63,752 nucleotides of DNA. It comes from Acidimicrobiaceae bacterium. Lineage in GTDB: Bacteria; Actinomycetota; Acidimicrobiia; Acidimicrobiales; Poriferisodalaceae. Below the pieces are notes generated by a model, which saw nothing but the letters and a program-made list of their open reading frames with translations, was not told the origin of the DNA and ran no database searches. The stretch's first letter is position 1, and each line of letters starts with the position of its first letter. A program made the translations under genes and the position numbers. The DNA lies in NCBI GenBank assembly GCA_002719335.1, contig PBHE01000050.1, positions 1 through 63,752 of the forward strand. The letters are read 5' to 3'. Below are positions 46,913 to 56,971 of this stretch, piece after piece.

Positions 46913-47529
46913 ACGGTCCCATGTCCAGACCCAACAACGCTGCCGCGATAAGAGGGTTGCTGTTGGTCGTCGTTGCTGTCGCGGTAGGGATTTATTTATT
47001 GAGAGGGACCGACACTCCCACTCTTGACGCAGCGGCAACGCCGACGCCCACCACGGCAGAGTCCTCACAAAATGAACCAACTGTTGGACAAGAAGACACA
47101 AATGATGCGACTGGGGCCACTCTTCCCGGAATCACCGTAGCCACGTCAGCCCCGGAAAGCGGAGCGAGCACGGATGACTCTGATGCGGGAACGATGGTCG
47201 GGTTTGAAGGTCGACCAAATGAGGAGGTCTCAGTTCAAGTCGCAAATTCAACGACAGTGCGTGGGGCAGCGGGGCGCACAACGGACATTCTCAAGACCAA
47301 AGGTTTCATTACCAAGACCCCGATAAACATGAAGGGCACGGCGCTTGACCGCACCCGAGTTCACTACCTACCCGGGTCGATCATTGAAGCTGGCAATATC
47401 GCTATTTTGTTGGGGCTCGACGACAAGAACGACGTCTATAAGATGCCTACTGATCTGAGTGCCTACCCCCAGGTCGAAGAGCCCCACATCCTCATTGCGT
47501 TAGGCATTGATAAGGCAAGTGCCGAATAG
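46909..47529 (+). CDS. LytR C-terminal domain membrane protein
   Basis: A 206-residue protein anchored by one N-terminal helix (about 15-32, GLLLVVVAVAVGIYLL), then a Thr/Ser/Pro-rich linker to about 100, and a LytR_C domain (VSVQVANSTTVRGAAGRTTD through ALGIDK). The domain faces outside, where it may bind cell-wall polymers. It is the counterpart of mycobacterial VirR-type proteins by context (with DUF3263 and groEL), which is an inference. Start ATG 46909 overlaps the DUF3263 stop. Confidence 0.82.
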   Translation: MNGPMSRPNNAAAIRGLLLVVVAVAVGIYLLRGTDTPTLDAAATPTPTTAESSQNEPTVGQEDTNDATGATLPGITVATSAPESGASTDDSDAGTMVGFEGRPNEEVSVQVANSTTVRGAAGRTTDILKTKGFITKTPINMKGTALDRTRVHYLPGSIIEAGNIAILLGLDDKNDVYKMPTDLSAYPQVEEPHILIALGIDKASAE

Positions 47530-47552
47530 TCAACAGCATCGGTTAAATCGCC

Positions 47553-48539
47553 GTGCGCATAGTCATCTGCCCTGACAAGTTTCGTGGCACCGCGAGTGCA
47601 TCAGGGGCCGCTCAAGCCATAGCGGCTGGCTTTTCGGCACCTGACCTGGACGTCGTCTTTATGCCGTTAGCCGATGGCGGTGAGGGCACCCTCGATGCCT
47701 TAGGAGGAGCAAACCGAATTACACAGGTAACAGGTCCCCTCGGCGATCCCGTGGAAGCTAAATGGAGGCTCTCCTCTGGTGAGGCGGTTATCGAAATGGC
47801 TCAAGCAAGCGGTCTACTTCTGGCAGGCGGCAGCGAAGGTAACGACCCTCTTTCTGCCAGTAGCTCTGGTACAGGAGAACTAATTGCTGAAGCAAGAGCG
47901 TCAGGAGCCCGACGCATAGTCATTGGTGTCGGAGGATCAGCGTCAACTGACGGTGGCTTGGGCGCAATTCGCGCGATGGAGCCACTGGTGCGATTCTCCG
48001 GGATTGAACTCATCGTCGCATGCGACGTACAAACAAAATTTCTCGATGCGGCTTCAGTTTTCGGACCTCAGAAAGGAGCGACCTCCGCGCAAACGGAACT
48101 ACTACGGCGTCGACTCGTGCGGTTAGCGGAGGTCTATCTGGATGAATTTGGTGTTGAAGTTCGAGGCCTAGCCCGTGCCGGTGCCGCCGGTGGTCTGGGT
48201 GGTGGACTTGCCGCTGTTGGAGCTCAACTCGTCGATGGGTTTGACCTGATCGCGGAGGAAGTCCAATTGGCGGACGCGATCTCTAACGCGGACCTCGTCA
48301 TCACTGGAGAAGGCCGTCTCGACGCAGAGTCGTTTAATGGGAAAGTTGTGGGCGGTGTTGCATCCATGGCAGACCGGTACCAAGTTCCCGTTGCTGCCGT
48401 GGTTGGGTCAAGTACCCCAGGCACGACTATTCCCAAAAATTTGAAGACCTACTCGCTGACCGAGATTTTTGGAAAAGATCTCGCTTTCGGGGATACCCGA
48501 AGATGTCTGACACAAGTTGCACCCCGGCTCTTAACGTGA
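47553..48539 (+). CDS. glxK: Glycerate kinase
   Basis: A 328-residue GlxK/GckA-type kinase that phosphorylates glycerate. It has PDKFRGTASASGAAQAI at the start, PLADGGEGTLDALGG (about 38-52), GVGGSASTDGGLGA (about 128-141), AGAAGGLGGGLAAVGA and VITGEGRLDAESFNGKVVGG near residue 250. GTG at 47553. It may serve photorespiratory-like or serine/glyoxylate metabolism; no pathway partner is adjacent. Confidence 0.92.
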   Translation: MRIVICPDKFRGTASASGAAQAIAAGFSAPDLDVVFMPLADGGEGTLDALGGANRITQVTGPLGDPVEAKWRLSSGEAVIEMAQASGLLLAGGSEGNDPLSASSSGTGELIAEARASGARRIVIGVGGSASTDGGLGAIRAMEPLVRFSGIELIVACDVQTKFLDAASVFGPQKGATSAQTELLRRRLVRLAEVYLDEFGVEVRGLARAGAAGGLGGGLAAVGAQLVDGFDLIAEEVQLADAISNADLVITGEGRLDAESFNGKVVGGVASMADRYQVPVAAVVGSSTPGTTIPKNLKTYSLTEIFGKDLAFGDTRRCLTQVAPRLLT

Positions 48540-48645
48540 AAACCAAGTGGTTTCAAACAACACGATGAGGCAACAGATTCTGTATTTGAGCGGTCGCGGC
48601 TACAGATAGCTGCGAGATTTAACTTCTTCGTCAACGGCAATCGGG

Positions 48646-48673
48646 TTGACAGAAGAATCAAAATCCTTAGCGT
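48646..48673 (+). promoter_or_regulatory. Promoter-like site upstream of groEL
   Basis: TTGACA (48646-48651), 16 bases, then TAGCGT (48668-48673), a match to the -35 consensus and a TANNNT -10 box. It is about 110 bp before CIRCE, so it may give basal transcription or feed the CIRCE region. Confidence 0.45.
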
Positions 48674-48784
48674 TTGGCTTCCTAATCATTCAAGTGGCGA
48701 AATCAGGGAATCGAAATAAACCGCCAAATAGGCACAGAATCCTGGCCGTCAGGTTGCAAATGGAGGGTGTTGGCTGATTGGCTG

Positions 48785-50519
<1,735 letters not shown>

Positions 50520-50620
50520 GCAAACTGATTTTGTACCAACAAAGTTGAGCAGGGGACGTCTGCAGACCCCCCTGGTCGCATTGAAGCCTATTCTGTGAAT
50601 TGTTTCACAGCGGGGTCTCG

Positions 50621-51109
50621 GTGCAGTTACCACTTCACGAAATGTGCGAGTCATTATCGATCATTGTTGGCGAATGGCGTGGTTCAGGAAGCGGCCATTA
50701 TCCGACCATCGAGGACTTCGAGTACACAGAAGAAGTCATCTTTGGTCATAGCGGAAAACCGTTCCTCACCTACGGGCAGAAGACTAAGAACGCGAAAAAC
50801 GGCGATCCACTGCATTCCGAGCAAGGCTTTGTGCGTGTCACGGGTGACGCAACGTTAGAACTAGTGCTCGCTCAGCCTTCGGGCATCGTTGAAATCCATC
50901 AAGGTTCTTTCGCTGTGAACGCGTCAGCTTGCGTCATCAATCTCGAATCGATCCACGTGGGAACTAGTCCCACTGCGAAACCAGTGAACCGAGTGCACCG
51001 CTTGTTGAGAGTCGACGGTGACACTCTGACGTATGACGTGGCTATGGCCGCAATGGGCGAGCCCATGCAGCATCACCTTGCCGCGACCTTAGAGCGCAAA
51101 CAGAAATAG
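50621..51109 (+). CDS. Nitrobindin-like heme-binding beta-barrel protein
   Basis: A 162-residue DUF1794/FABP-like protein. The nitrobindin signature is visible as VGEWRGSGSGHYPTI (GxWxGxGxGxYPTI, about 15-29), and the C-terminal QHHLAATLERKQK holds the His that ligates heme in nitrobindins. Such proteins bind ferric heme in a shallow barrel and can react with nitric oxide or peroxynitrite. The start is uncertain: GTG 50621 (chosen), TTG 50600 or ATG 50642. It lies between groEL and fdhD, near hemQ, so a heme/nitrogen oxide context is plausible. Confidence 0.85.
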   Translation: MQLPLHEMCESLSIIVGEWRGSGSGHYPTIEDFEYTEEVIFGHSGKPFLTYGQKTKNAKNGDPLHSEQGFVRVTGDATLELVLAQPSGIVEIHQGSFAVNASACVINLESIHVGTSPTAKPVNRVHRLLRVDGDTLTYDVAMAAMGEPMQHHLAATLERKQK

Positions 51110-51157
51110 CCAGCAGCCCGAACTGCCTATTCTTGCTACGAATTCGCAGGCCGGCAG

Positions 51158-51163
51158 TACCCT
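51158..51163 (+). promoter_or_regulatory. Probable leaderless -10 box for fdhD
   Basis: TACCCT followed by 6 bases and the ATG at 51170. Same layout as the boxes at 30744 and 37254. Confidence 0.42.
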
Positions 51164-51169
51164 GTCGGC

Positions 51170-51970
51170 ATGCGACGCGCCCGGAGCGAGAAATATTTTG
51201 TGCAACGCATTCGCGGTGACGAGATCTCACGCTTTCCTGATGAGGTCGTCGTTGAGGAACCACTTGAGATTCGACTTGACGGAAATTTGGTCGCTACGAC
51301 GATGCGAACACCGGGGCACGACTACGAACTTGCTGTCGGTTTTTGTGCCAGCGAAGCCCTTCTTGAAGACACTGCTGTGACGCAGGTTCGGTATTGCGGG
51401 GAGGGTCCTGCAGCGGAGTTTGAATACAACGTAGTCACTGTAGATACAGGTGGACGGGCCGCGGTTCCTCAACCCCGACTCGGCAACGTCAGTTCATCTT
51501 GTGGTCTGTGCGGATCAGCCACCCTTGTTGAGTTGGCTACTCGACTCGAACCGATAAGCGACCCCGTTATCTTCACAGCCCATGCCATCACGTCCGTCCT
51601 AGAAACAGTTGGTTCTCAGCAAGAAATGTTTGTTCGGACCGGTGGACTACACGCAGCCGCGGTCTTCGACTCTGATGGAGCGATCGGACTAATCCGTGAA
51701 GATATTGGCCGCCACAACGCTGTTGACAAAATCATTGGTCGACGCGTACTGGACGAAAAACTGGACTCAAATCAACTCGGACTTTTTGTCAGTGGGCGGG
51801 CCAGTTTCGAGATGGTTCAAAAGGCATGGACTGCAGGTTTTGGAACTCTCGTGGCGGTATCGGCGCCGAGCGCGCTCGCTGTTGACATAGCCAAAACCGC
51901 CAATATGACCTTGGTGGCGTTCGCGCGTAGCGACTCGATGAACGTCTACGCCGGTCAGATTAATCAATAG
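51170..51970 (+). CDS. fdhD: Formate dehydrogenase accessory sulfurtransferase FdhD
   Basis: A 266-residue protein that hands sulfur to the molybdenum cofactor of formate dehydrogenases. Diagnostic stretches are DEVVVEEPLEIRLDGN, TPGHDYELAVGF and SSSCGLCGS (the catalytic CxxC, about 105-113), then DIGRHNAVDKIIG and FVSGRASFEMVQKA. No formate dehydrogenase or moco gene is in the window, so its client lies elsewhere. A leaderless promoter precedes it; hemQ follows 18 bp on. Confidence 0.95.
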   Translation: MRRARSEKYFVQRIRGDEISRFPDEVVVEEPLEIRLDGNLVATTMRTPGHDYELAVGFCASEALLEDTAVTQVRYCGEGPAAEFEYNVVTVDTGGRAAVPQPRLGNVSSSCGLCGSATLVELATRLEPISDPVIFTAHAITSVLETVGSQQEMFVRTGGLHAAAVFDSDGAIGLIREDIGRHNAVDKIIGRRVLDEKLDSNQLGLFVSGRASFEMVQKAWTAGFGTLVAVSAPSALAVDIAKTANMTLVAFARSDSMNVYAGQINQ

Positions 51971-51975
51971 AACCC

Positions 51976-51981
51976 TAGGAT
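51976..51981 (+). promoter_or_regulatory. Probable leaderless -10 box for hemQ
   Basis: TAGGAT, then 7 bases (TATTGAC) and the ATG at 51989. It lies just after the fdhD stop, so hemQ may have its own transcript. Confidence 0.38.
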
Positions 51982-51988
51982 TATTGAC

Positions 51989-52678
51989 ATGACCCAACCC
52001 CAGTACGTCACTACCTCTGTTGGTTGGGGTGTTCTCCATTTGTTCTGCAAAGTCACTGACCGCACCGATGGCCAACGAGTCGTCGCAGCAGTGAAACAAA
52101 TCCAGGACAGTGACCACCAGGTTCTTTGCGTCGCTTTATTTGGGCATAAGGCAGATATTGGGTTTATGGCTCTCGGCCCCGACCTTTGGCGTCTCCGGCG
52201 CTTACAAAGCCAGCTCCAACAGGCGGGCTTGGTGGTTGCCGACAGCTATATTTCGATGACGGAGACCTCGGAATATGCCCCGGATTTGCCAGAGGAAATG
52301 AAAACGCCTCGTTTGCATCCAGAACTTCCGCCCGAAGGAAAAAACGCATTCTGTTTTTACCCAATGTCGAAACGACGCGAGTCCGGCGGTAACTGGTACA
52401 CGCTTCCCTATGAGACCCGGCGGGACCTCATGTATGAACACGGCAAATCGGGAAGGAATTTTCGAGGACGGATTCTTCAGGTGGTTACCGGGTCGACAGG
52501 CGTCGACGACTTCGAGTGGGGAGTGACACTTTTCGCCACGCACCTCGACGATCTCAAAGAAGTCGTGTACACGATGCGCTACGACGAAGCGTCAGCGATT
52601 TACGGTGAGTTCGGCGCGTTTTACACCGGATTGTTGGACGAAGCGGAAATCGTCGTCCAACAAGTTCTAATCAGTTGA
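51989..52678 (+). CDS. hemQ: Coproheme decarboxylase HemQ (chlorite-dismutase fold)
   Basis: A 229-residue chlorite-dismutase-family protein of the HemQ branch, which oxidatively decarboxylates coproheme III to heme b in Gram-positive and actinobacterial heme synthesis. The heme-ligating His is in MYEHGKSGRNFRG (about 148-160), with YPMSKRRESGGNWYTLPY before it and a C-terminal half with FEWGVTLFATHLDDLKEVVY. The catalytic Arg of true chlorite dismutases is not apparent at its place, which favours HemQ. No other hem genes are in the window. Confidence 0.92.
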   Translation: MTQPQYVTTSVGWGVLHLFCKVTDRTDGQRVVAAVKQIQDSDHQVLCVALFGHKADIGFMALGPDLWRLRRLQSQLQQAGLVVADSYISMTETSEYAPDLPEEMKTPRLHPELPPEGKNAFCFYPMSKRRESGGNWYTLPYETRRDLMYEHGKSGRNFRGRILQVVTGSTGVDDFEWGVTLFATHLDDLKEVVYTMRYDEASAIYGEFGAFYTGLLDEAEIVVQQVLIS

Positions 52679-53149
52679 CGTCTTGTGCCGAAACTTTTCA
52701 ACTCATTTTTTACGGACACCACTCAGCTTTAGGCGCAGTTCAAAAGTCGCGCCGGACGAGCTGAGTGCTGGCGGTATCTCCTAGATAGCACGGCATTCCA
52801 AATATTCCGTCAGGTTCGTGATACCGGGTCTCAAGAACGACGTGGCCGGGTTTTGGGTCACCAAACTGCTTTTGTTAGCCCTCATGGTTTCTGGGTGGGC
52901 TATCACCGCACCACTTGTGGCGGATTTTGCTTCCTACCCTCGGATGGAGTTTTCTCGCCGTGTTGGCACGGAGACCCACCGGAACTGAAATCAACCGATG
53001 TGATGAACCGTCAGCTGGTGCTGTTGGGTGGAAAGCGCCTGAAGGGCCAGGCGACACCGTCGGGTAATAAGTTGAGCGAGGGCACATGCTCTACCAAACA
53101 AGATCAACGGTTTGTTCGGTCGAGTAGTGGCCTCTTCCGGTCGCTCTCA
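52679..53149. other. Gene-poor region between hemQ and a membrane protein
   Basis: About 470 bp without a confident gene. The best coding candidate is a 56-codon frame at 52818-52988. Two longer frames (plus 52853-53245, minus 52875-53087) look like chance. I see no tRNA, riboswitch or repeat with a recognisable core. Confidence 0.4.
52818..52988 (+). CDS. Possible 56-residue membrane peptide
   Basis: A short frame beginning at GTG 52818, with a hydrophobic run around VTKLLLLALMVSGWAITAPL then ADFASYPRMEFSRR. The start could also be GTG 52845. No clear ribosome site and no recognised family; listed because the hydrophobic helix is clean and the rest of the region has nothing better. Confidence 0.25.
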   Translation: MIPGLKNDVAGFWVTKLLLLALMVSGWAITAPLVADFASYPRMEFSRRVGTETHRN

Positions 53150-53551
53150 TCACCGCGTTTTTGTGAGGGTATCGGTCTGTTCTCTTCCGAGGAGTCCGAG
53201 CACTACGCCAAGTATCGAAGCGACAACAGGGATGGTCGAAGCTGAGGATTTGATGCGATTTCCGCGTCGAAAAGCCAGAGCGAAAAGAATGTCGAACCCG
53301 TCAACCGTGATCCCTTGTCGAAGTGCCTCTTCCAACTCGTTGTCCTCTGCGTCAAGGCGTTCAGCTTGGTAGAGCTGATAGGCAAGTAGCGCGTTGCGAA
53401 TACCGAAAAGCCTGATCGCGTATTTGACCTCATTATCGAGGGGAAACGGGGCTCGCCACGCGCGCCCGATCAGACTGGGTGCCAACACAGACAACCAGCC
53501 AACTGCGGCTCGGCTCGACACAAGTAACTTGCGACATGTAGCAGCTTGCAT
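53150..53551 (-). CDS. Small membrane protein, uncharacterised
   Basis: A 133-residue protein with an amphipathic N-terminus and probable membrane segments around AVGWLSVLAPSLIG (about 16-29), KYAIRLFGIRNALLAYQLY (about 43-61) and a C-terminal IPVVASILGVVLGLLG (about 107-122). I do not recognise the family with certainty. It is divergent from the acyl-CoA dehydrogenase at 53627, sharing 75 bp. Codon use looks coding, but the start is uncertain. A small membrane protein of this kind could be of the DUF4267-like type. Confidence 0.55.
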   Translation of the reverse strand: MQAATCRKLLVSSRAAVGWLSVLAPSLIGRAWRAPFPLDNEVKYAIRLFGIRNALLAYQLYQAERLDAEDNELEEALRQGITVDGFDILFALAFRRGNRIKSSASTIPVVASILGVVLGLLGREQTDTLTKTR

Positions 53552-53626
53552 GCATTTATCCTGTCACCTGTATTTCGCGATTCCTCATTGCACGTTGGCC
53601 TAATAGTCTGAAAGGAGGAGGCATCG

Positions 53627-55423
53627 ATGTCTGAATACAGCGCACCTACCGCCGACATGTTATTTGTTCTGGAACATATAGCGGGTCTTGCGCAGTTGGC
53701 GAACCGAGAAGGTTATGAACACGCCGACCTTGACACTGTTGAAGGGGTCTTGGGTGAAGCAGCGCGATTCATGGAAGAGCAACTGGTCCCACTTAACCGA
53801 AAAGGTGACGAGGAAGGCCTCGTCGTGGAAAACGGACAAATATTTCATCCCGATGGTTTCGCCGACGCGTATATGAGATTCGTGGAGGCTGGGTGGAATG
53901 GCATTTCCATGAACGGCGATCACGGCGGCGGTGGAATGCCGTGGTGTGTGGGACTCGCGGTGCAAGAGATGATGACAGCGTCAAACATGGCTTTCAGTCT
54001 TTGCCCATTGCTTACCCAGGGGGCAGTCGATGCCATCAGCCATCACGCGGACGAAACGTTGCAAGAGATCTACCTACCGAAAATGATCAGCGGTGAATGG
54101 GCGGGGACTATGAATCTCACAGAACCTCAGGCTGGATCTGACGTTGGTGCCTTAACAACGAAAGCTGTTCCGGGCGAGGATGGAACCTGGTTGATCTCGG
54201 GAACCAAAATATTCATCACCTATGGCGAACATGAGTTGACTGAAAACATCGTTCACCTGGTTCTCGCTCGAACCCTTCATGCCCCCCCAGGGACCAAAGG
54301 AATCAGCCTCTTTATCGTTCCTAAGTTCCTAGTGAACAACGATGGCAGCCTTGGTGACCGAAATGACGTGCGGGTTGTCTCAAGCGAACGCAAAATCGGG
54401 ATCCACGCGAGCCCTACATGTGTCATGTCATACGGTGATTTAGGTGGCGCCAAAGGATGGCTGGTCGGGGAAGAAAATACTGGTATGCGAGCCATGTTTA
54501 CCATGATGAACAACGCCCGATTGTCGGTAGGTCTTGAAGGTTTGTCGCTAACGGACCGGTCGTACCAACAGGCCCGCCAATACGCTGTCGACCGAAAACA
54601 GGGCAAGGCTATTGGCGCGGAACTCGATGCCGGAGAGTCATCACCGATCGCTGATCATGCTGATGTTCGTCGCATGCTTATGACTATGCGAGCAAATGCC
54701 GAAGCCATGCGTTGCGTAATGTATGCAAACGCTGCGGCCATCGACTTTGCCGACAGCAGTTCGGATGAATCAGAGCGAGAGCATTGGGATGCTGTGACGG
54801 GGTTGCTAACACCCATTTCTAAAGGGTGGGGCAGTGATCTTGGAGTTGAGATGACATCGCTAGGCATTCAGATCCACGGCGGGATGGGCTATGTGGAAGA
54901 AACCGGCGTGGCGCAACACTGGCGAGATGTTCGAATCGCCCCCATCTATGAGGGTACAAATGGGATCCAAGCAGCAGATTTAGTCTTCCGGAAGCTCCCC
55001 CTCGGCGGCGGAGCAGTGATCGAAAAGTTCTTTTCGGAGATGACGGATCTGGCGTCACAACTGGCGGACAACGATGATCTCGGATCCCTGGGTAGCGCTC
55101 TTGCCGCTGGGGTCAAGGAAATGCGGGAGGCCGCGCTCTGGCTGGGAGGGCGTCTAGCAACTCAACCTAACGATGCTGCCGCAGGTGCTGTGCCGTTCCT
55201 GCGCGTCGCAGGTGTGGTGGTTGGCGGCTATTACCTCGCTCGGTCTGCCCAAATCGCCCAACAGCTCCTCGATGCGGGCGAAGGCGACGTGGACTTCCTG
55301 AACGACAAAATCGCTACAGCACTGTTCTATGGACAACAGATTCTCCCGACCGTCGCGGGACTGGTTCCGACGATAACCCGGGGCGCCGACTTATTTTTTG
55401 CCATTCCCAATGAACGAATGTAA
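53627..55423 (+). CDS. Long acyl-CoA dehydrogenase, DmdC-like
   Basis: A 598-residue acyl-CoA dehydrogenase with an extra C-terminal domain. The N-terminus (EYSAPTADMLFVLEHIAGLA) and length resemble the DmdC/FadE5-type branch; in marine bacteria DmdC acts on 3-methylmercaptopropionyl-CoA from DMSP breakdown, but FadE5-type long-chain enzymes are also about 600 residues. MNLTEPQAGSDVGALTT and GTKIFITYGEHELTE are the FAD and substrate motifs; RIAPIYEGTNGIQAADL (about 440-456) carries the catalytic Glu. ATG at 53627 follows the strong AAAGGAGGAG site. Its TAA overlaps the next ATG (TAATG). Confidence 0.9.
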   Translation: MSEYSAPTADMLFVLEHIAGLAQLANREGYEHADLDTVEGVLGEAARFMEEQLVPLNRKGDEEGLVVENGQIFHPDGFADAYMRFVEAGWNGISMNGDHGGGGMPWCVGLAVQEMMTASNMAFSLCPLLTQGAVDAISHHADETLQEIYLPKMISGEWAGTMNLTEPQAGSDVGALTTKAVPGEDGTWLISGTKIFITYGEHELTENIVHLVLARTLHAPPGTKGISLFIVPKFLVNNDGSLGDRNDVRVVSSERKIGIHASPTCVMSYGDLGGAKGWLVGEENTGMRAMFTMMNNARLSVGLEGLSLTDRSYQQARQYAVDRKQGKAIGAELDAGESSPIADHADVRRMLMTMRANAEAMRCVMYANAAAIDFADSSSDESEREHWDAVTGLLTPISKGWGSDLGVEMTSLGIQIHGGMGYVEETGVAQHWRDVRIAPIYEGTNGIQAADLVFRKLPLGGGAVIEKFFSEMTDLASQLADNDDLGSLGSALAAGVKEMREAALWLGGRLATQPNDAAAGAVPFLRVAGVVVGGYYLARSAQIAQQLLDAGEGDVDFLNDKIATALFYGQQILPTVAGLVPTITRGADLFFAIPNERM

Positions 55424-56217
55424 TGACCGCTGATCTGCAAGCACTTCGGGACAATCTTCGAAGCTTCGAACGTGTTTTGGTGGCGTTCAGTGGAGGAGTC
55501 GACTCGGCCTTTCTTGCATGGGTCGCAAATGACACTCTTGGGTCTGACGCCGTCCGCTGCTTCACCGCTGTTTCGCCCAGCCTCGCTGATAGCGAGCTGG
55601 AGGACTGCTCAGCACTTGCTCAAGAATGGGGCCTGAATTGGCGCGCGATCGAAACGTCGGAGATGGAAAACGCTGCGTACCGAATAAACGACAGCAACCG
55701 GTGTTATCACTGTAAATCCGCTCTCATGGATGTGGCCGGACCCCTTGCCGAACCTGACGACGCGGTCGTTGTGCTCGGTGTCAATCTTGATGATCTTGGG
55801 GATCACCGACCAGGCCAAGCGGCCGCTCAAGAACGCGAGGCGCGCTTTCCGCTGGTAGACGCCGGTTTCTCGAAGGTTGATATCAGAGAACACAGCAAGA
55901 ACTTGGGGCTTAGGATCTGGAGCAAACCAGCCGCTGCCTGTCTTGCATCGCGCATTCCCTATGGGACGGAAGTGACCGTGCCGTTGTTGCGAAGACTTGA
56001 CCGAGCAGAAGCAGCTTTAAAGGCGTTGGGCTTTCAGCAAGTCCGAGTCAGAGATTACGGCGACGTCGCTCGACTTGAATTTGAACTCGATCAATTCCCA
56101 CTGGTGTTCGAACGAAGAATCGACATCGTGGACGCTGTCGTAGCCGTTGGCTATCGCTACGCCACGTTAGACCTAGAAGGCTTCCGCTCTGGCAATCTGA
56201 ATGATTCACTTCGATGA
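55423..56217 (+). CDS. larE: ATP-dependent sacrificial sulfur transferase LarE-like
   Basis: A 264-residue LarE-family protein. The PP-loop VLVAFSGGVDSAFLA (about 18-32), RCYHCKSALM (near 92) and LGVNLDDLGDHRPGQAAAQE are diagnostic, and PAAACLASRIPYG (about 168-180) includes the cysteine whose sulfur is donated in LarE. In lactate racemase maturation LarB, LarC and LarE build the nickel-pincer cofactor; larB and larC are not in the window. The ATG shares one base with the previous stop, and the stop overlaps the next gene by ATGA. Confidence 0.9.
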   Translation: MTADLQALRDNLRSFERVLVAFSGGVDSAFLAWVANDTLGSDAVRCFTAVSPSLADSELEDCSALAQEWGLNWRAIETSEMENAAYRINDSNRCYHCKSALMDVAGPLAEPDDAVVVLGVNLDDLGDHRPGQAAAQEREARFPLVDAGFSKVDIREHSKNLGLRIWSKPAAACLASRIPYGTEVTVPLLRRLDRAEAALKALGFQQVRVRDYGDVARLEFELDQFPLVFERRIDIVDAVVAVGYRYATLDLEGFRSGNLNDSLR

Positions 56218-56672
56218 CCGCGCTGATCGAGCTGGGGCAAGAACTCGCTCAAGAGCTCGAAATTGTGTTGCCCAGATGGGTCGAAGCTCGTGTCCGCGGT
56301 ATCTATCAAGCATGGACATCTGACTGGAGCGAAGAAATAGCACACGAAGCTGAAGAAGCCGGAAAGAAATGTGCAGCAGATCTTGGGCTTCAGTTACGTG
56401 AGCTTTTGGAATCCGACATTGAACAGCAAGACACGAACCCAATGTCGATTCTTCGAGGAGCAGCTAACTATCCGACCCAGGTGTTAAAAAATTATGATGT
56501 TCCACCCGTTGAACGCGACGATTTTGCCGAGAATACCTTTCCCGACGATCTGTATGGTTTGACGCCGGCCGCCTTCTCCGACTTTGGCCAGAACGCACAT
56601 GAATTAGGAATAGCGTGGGGAGCGGCCAAAGCTCACACACATTTTTCGAGGCGTCGAGAAACACAAAACTGA
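56214..56672 (+). CDS. Conserved actinobacterial protein of unknown function (152 residues)
   Basis: A 152-residue soluble protein. N-terminal helix with LIELGQELAQELEIVLPRWV, a charged middle, then PTQVLKNYDVPPVERDDFAENTF and a C-terminal GIAWGAAKAHTHFSRRR. The central and last segments match a conserved hypothetical I recall from actinobacteria (PxxVL, VPPVxRDEFAE, ExGxxWGAAKAH), for which I know no function. Overlaps larE (ATGA) and the next gene (TGATG). Not recognised further. Confidence 0.75.
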   Translation: MTALIELGQELAQELEIVLPRWVEARVRGIYQAWTSDWSEEIAHEAEEAGKKCAADLGLQLRELLESDIEQQDTNPMSILRGAANYPTQVLKNYDVPPVERDDFAENTFPDDLYGLTPAAFSDFGQNAHELGIAWGAAKAHTHFSRRRETQN

Positions 56673-56971
56673 TGACCCGGATCTTTGCTTATGTCCCAAA
56701 CTTGATGGATCGAAGCCGCTTTGGAGGGACGGTTCAGTTCGTGCAAAAGTCCTCTGATCTGATGTCGGTAGAGGCAGACCTGATTCTCGTGGACCTATCT
56801 CATCAAGAAGTTCTGAACCACCTTCCTCCTGGCTCGCGTGTTATTGGTTTTGCCCCACATGTCGACACAGAAACCCTGCGGGCTGCGACAGCAGCGGGAT
56901 GTGCGGAAGCCCTACCCCGTTCGATCTTCTTCAAACGACTGCCAGCGCTGATTGGACGCGAAGATGGCTGA
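56672..56971 (+). CDS. Receiver-like small protein of unknown function (99 residues)
   Basis: A 99-residue protein. TRIFAYVPNLMDRSRFGGTV leads to a beta strand ADLILVDLSHQEVLNHLPPG (Asp near the phosphorylation site of receivers), then RVIGFAPHVDTETLRAATAA and GCAEALPRSIFFKRLPALIG. The layout strand-helix-strand-helix ending in a Ser/Phe-Lys-like patch resembles a shortened receiver domain, but this is by eye. It overlaps glnD by 8 bases and its start overlaps the preceding stop. Unknown function. Confidence 0.6.
   Translation: MTRIFAYVPNLMDRSRFGGTVQFVQKSSDLMSVEADLILVDLSHQEVLNHLPPGSRVIGFAPHVDTETLRAATAAGCAEALPRSIFFKRLPALIGREDG

Noticed and set aside
50548-50575. Hairpin AGGGGACGTCTGCAGACCCCCCT after groEL as terminator
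   Set aside because: Stem is short and imperfect outside the GTCTGCAGAC palindrome, and no U-tract follows.
52853-53245. Plus-strand frame of 130 codons
   Set aside because: Low-complexity and Ser/Arg/Phe/Cys-rich with no domain, and overlaps a better membrane protein gene on the other strand.
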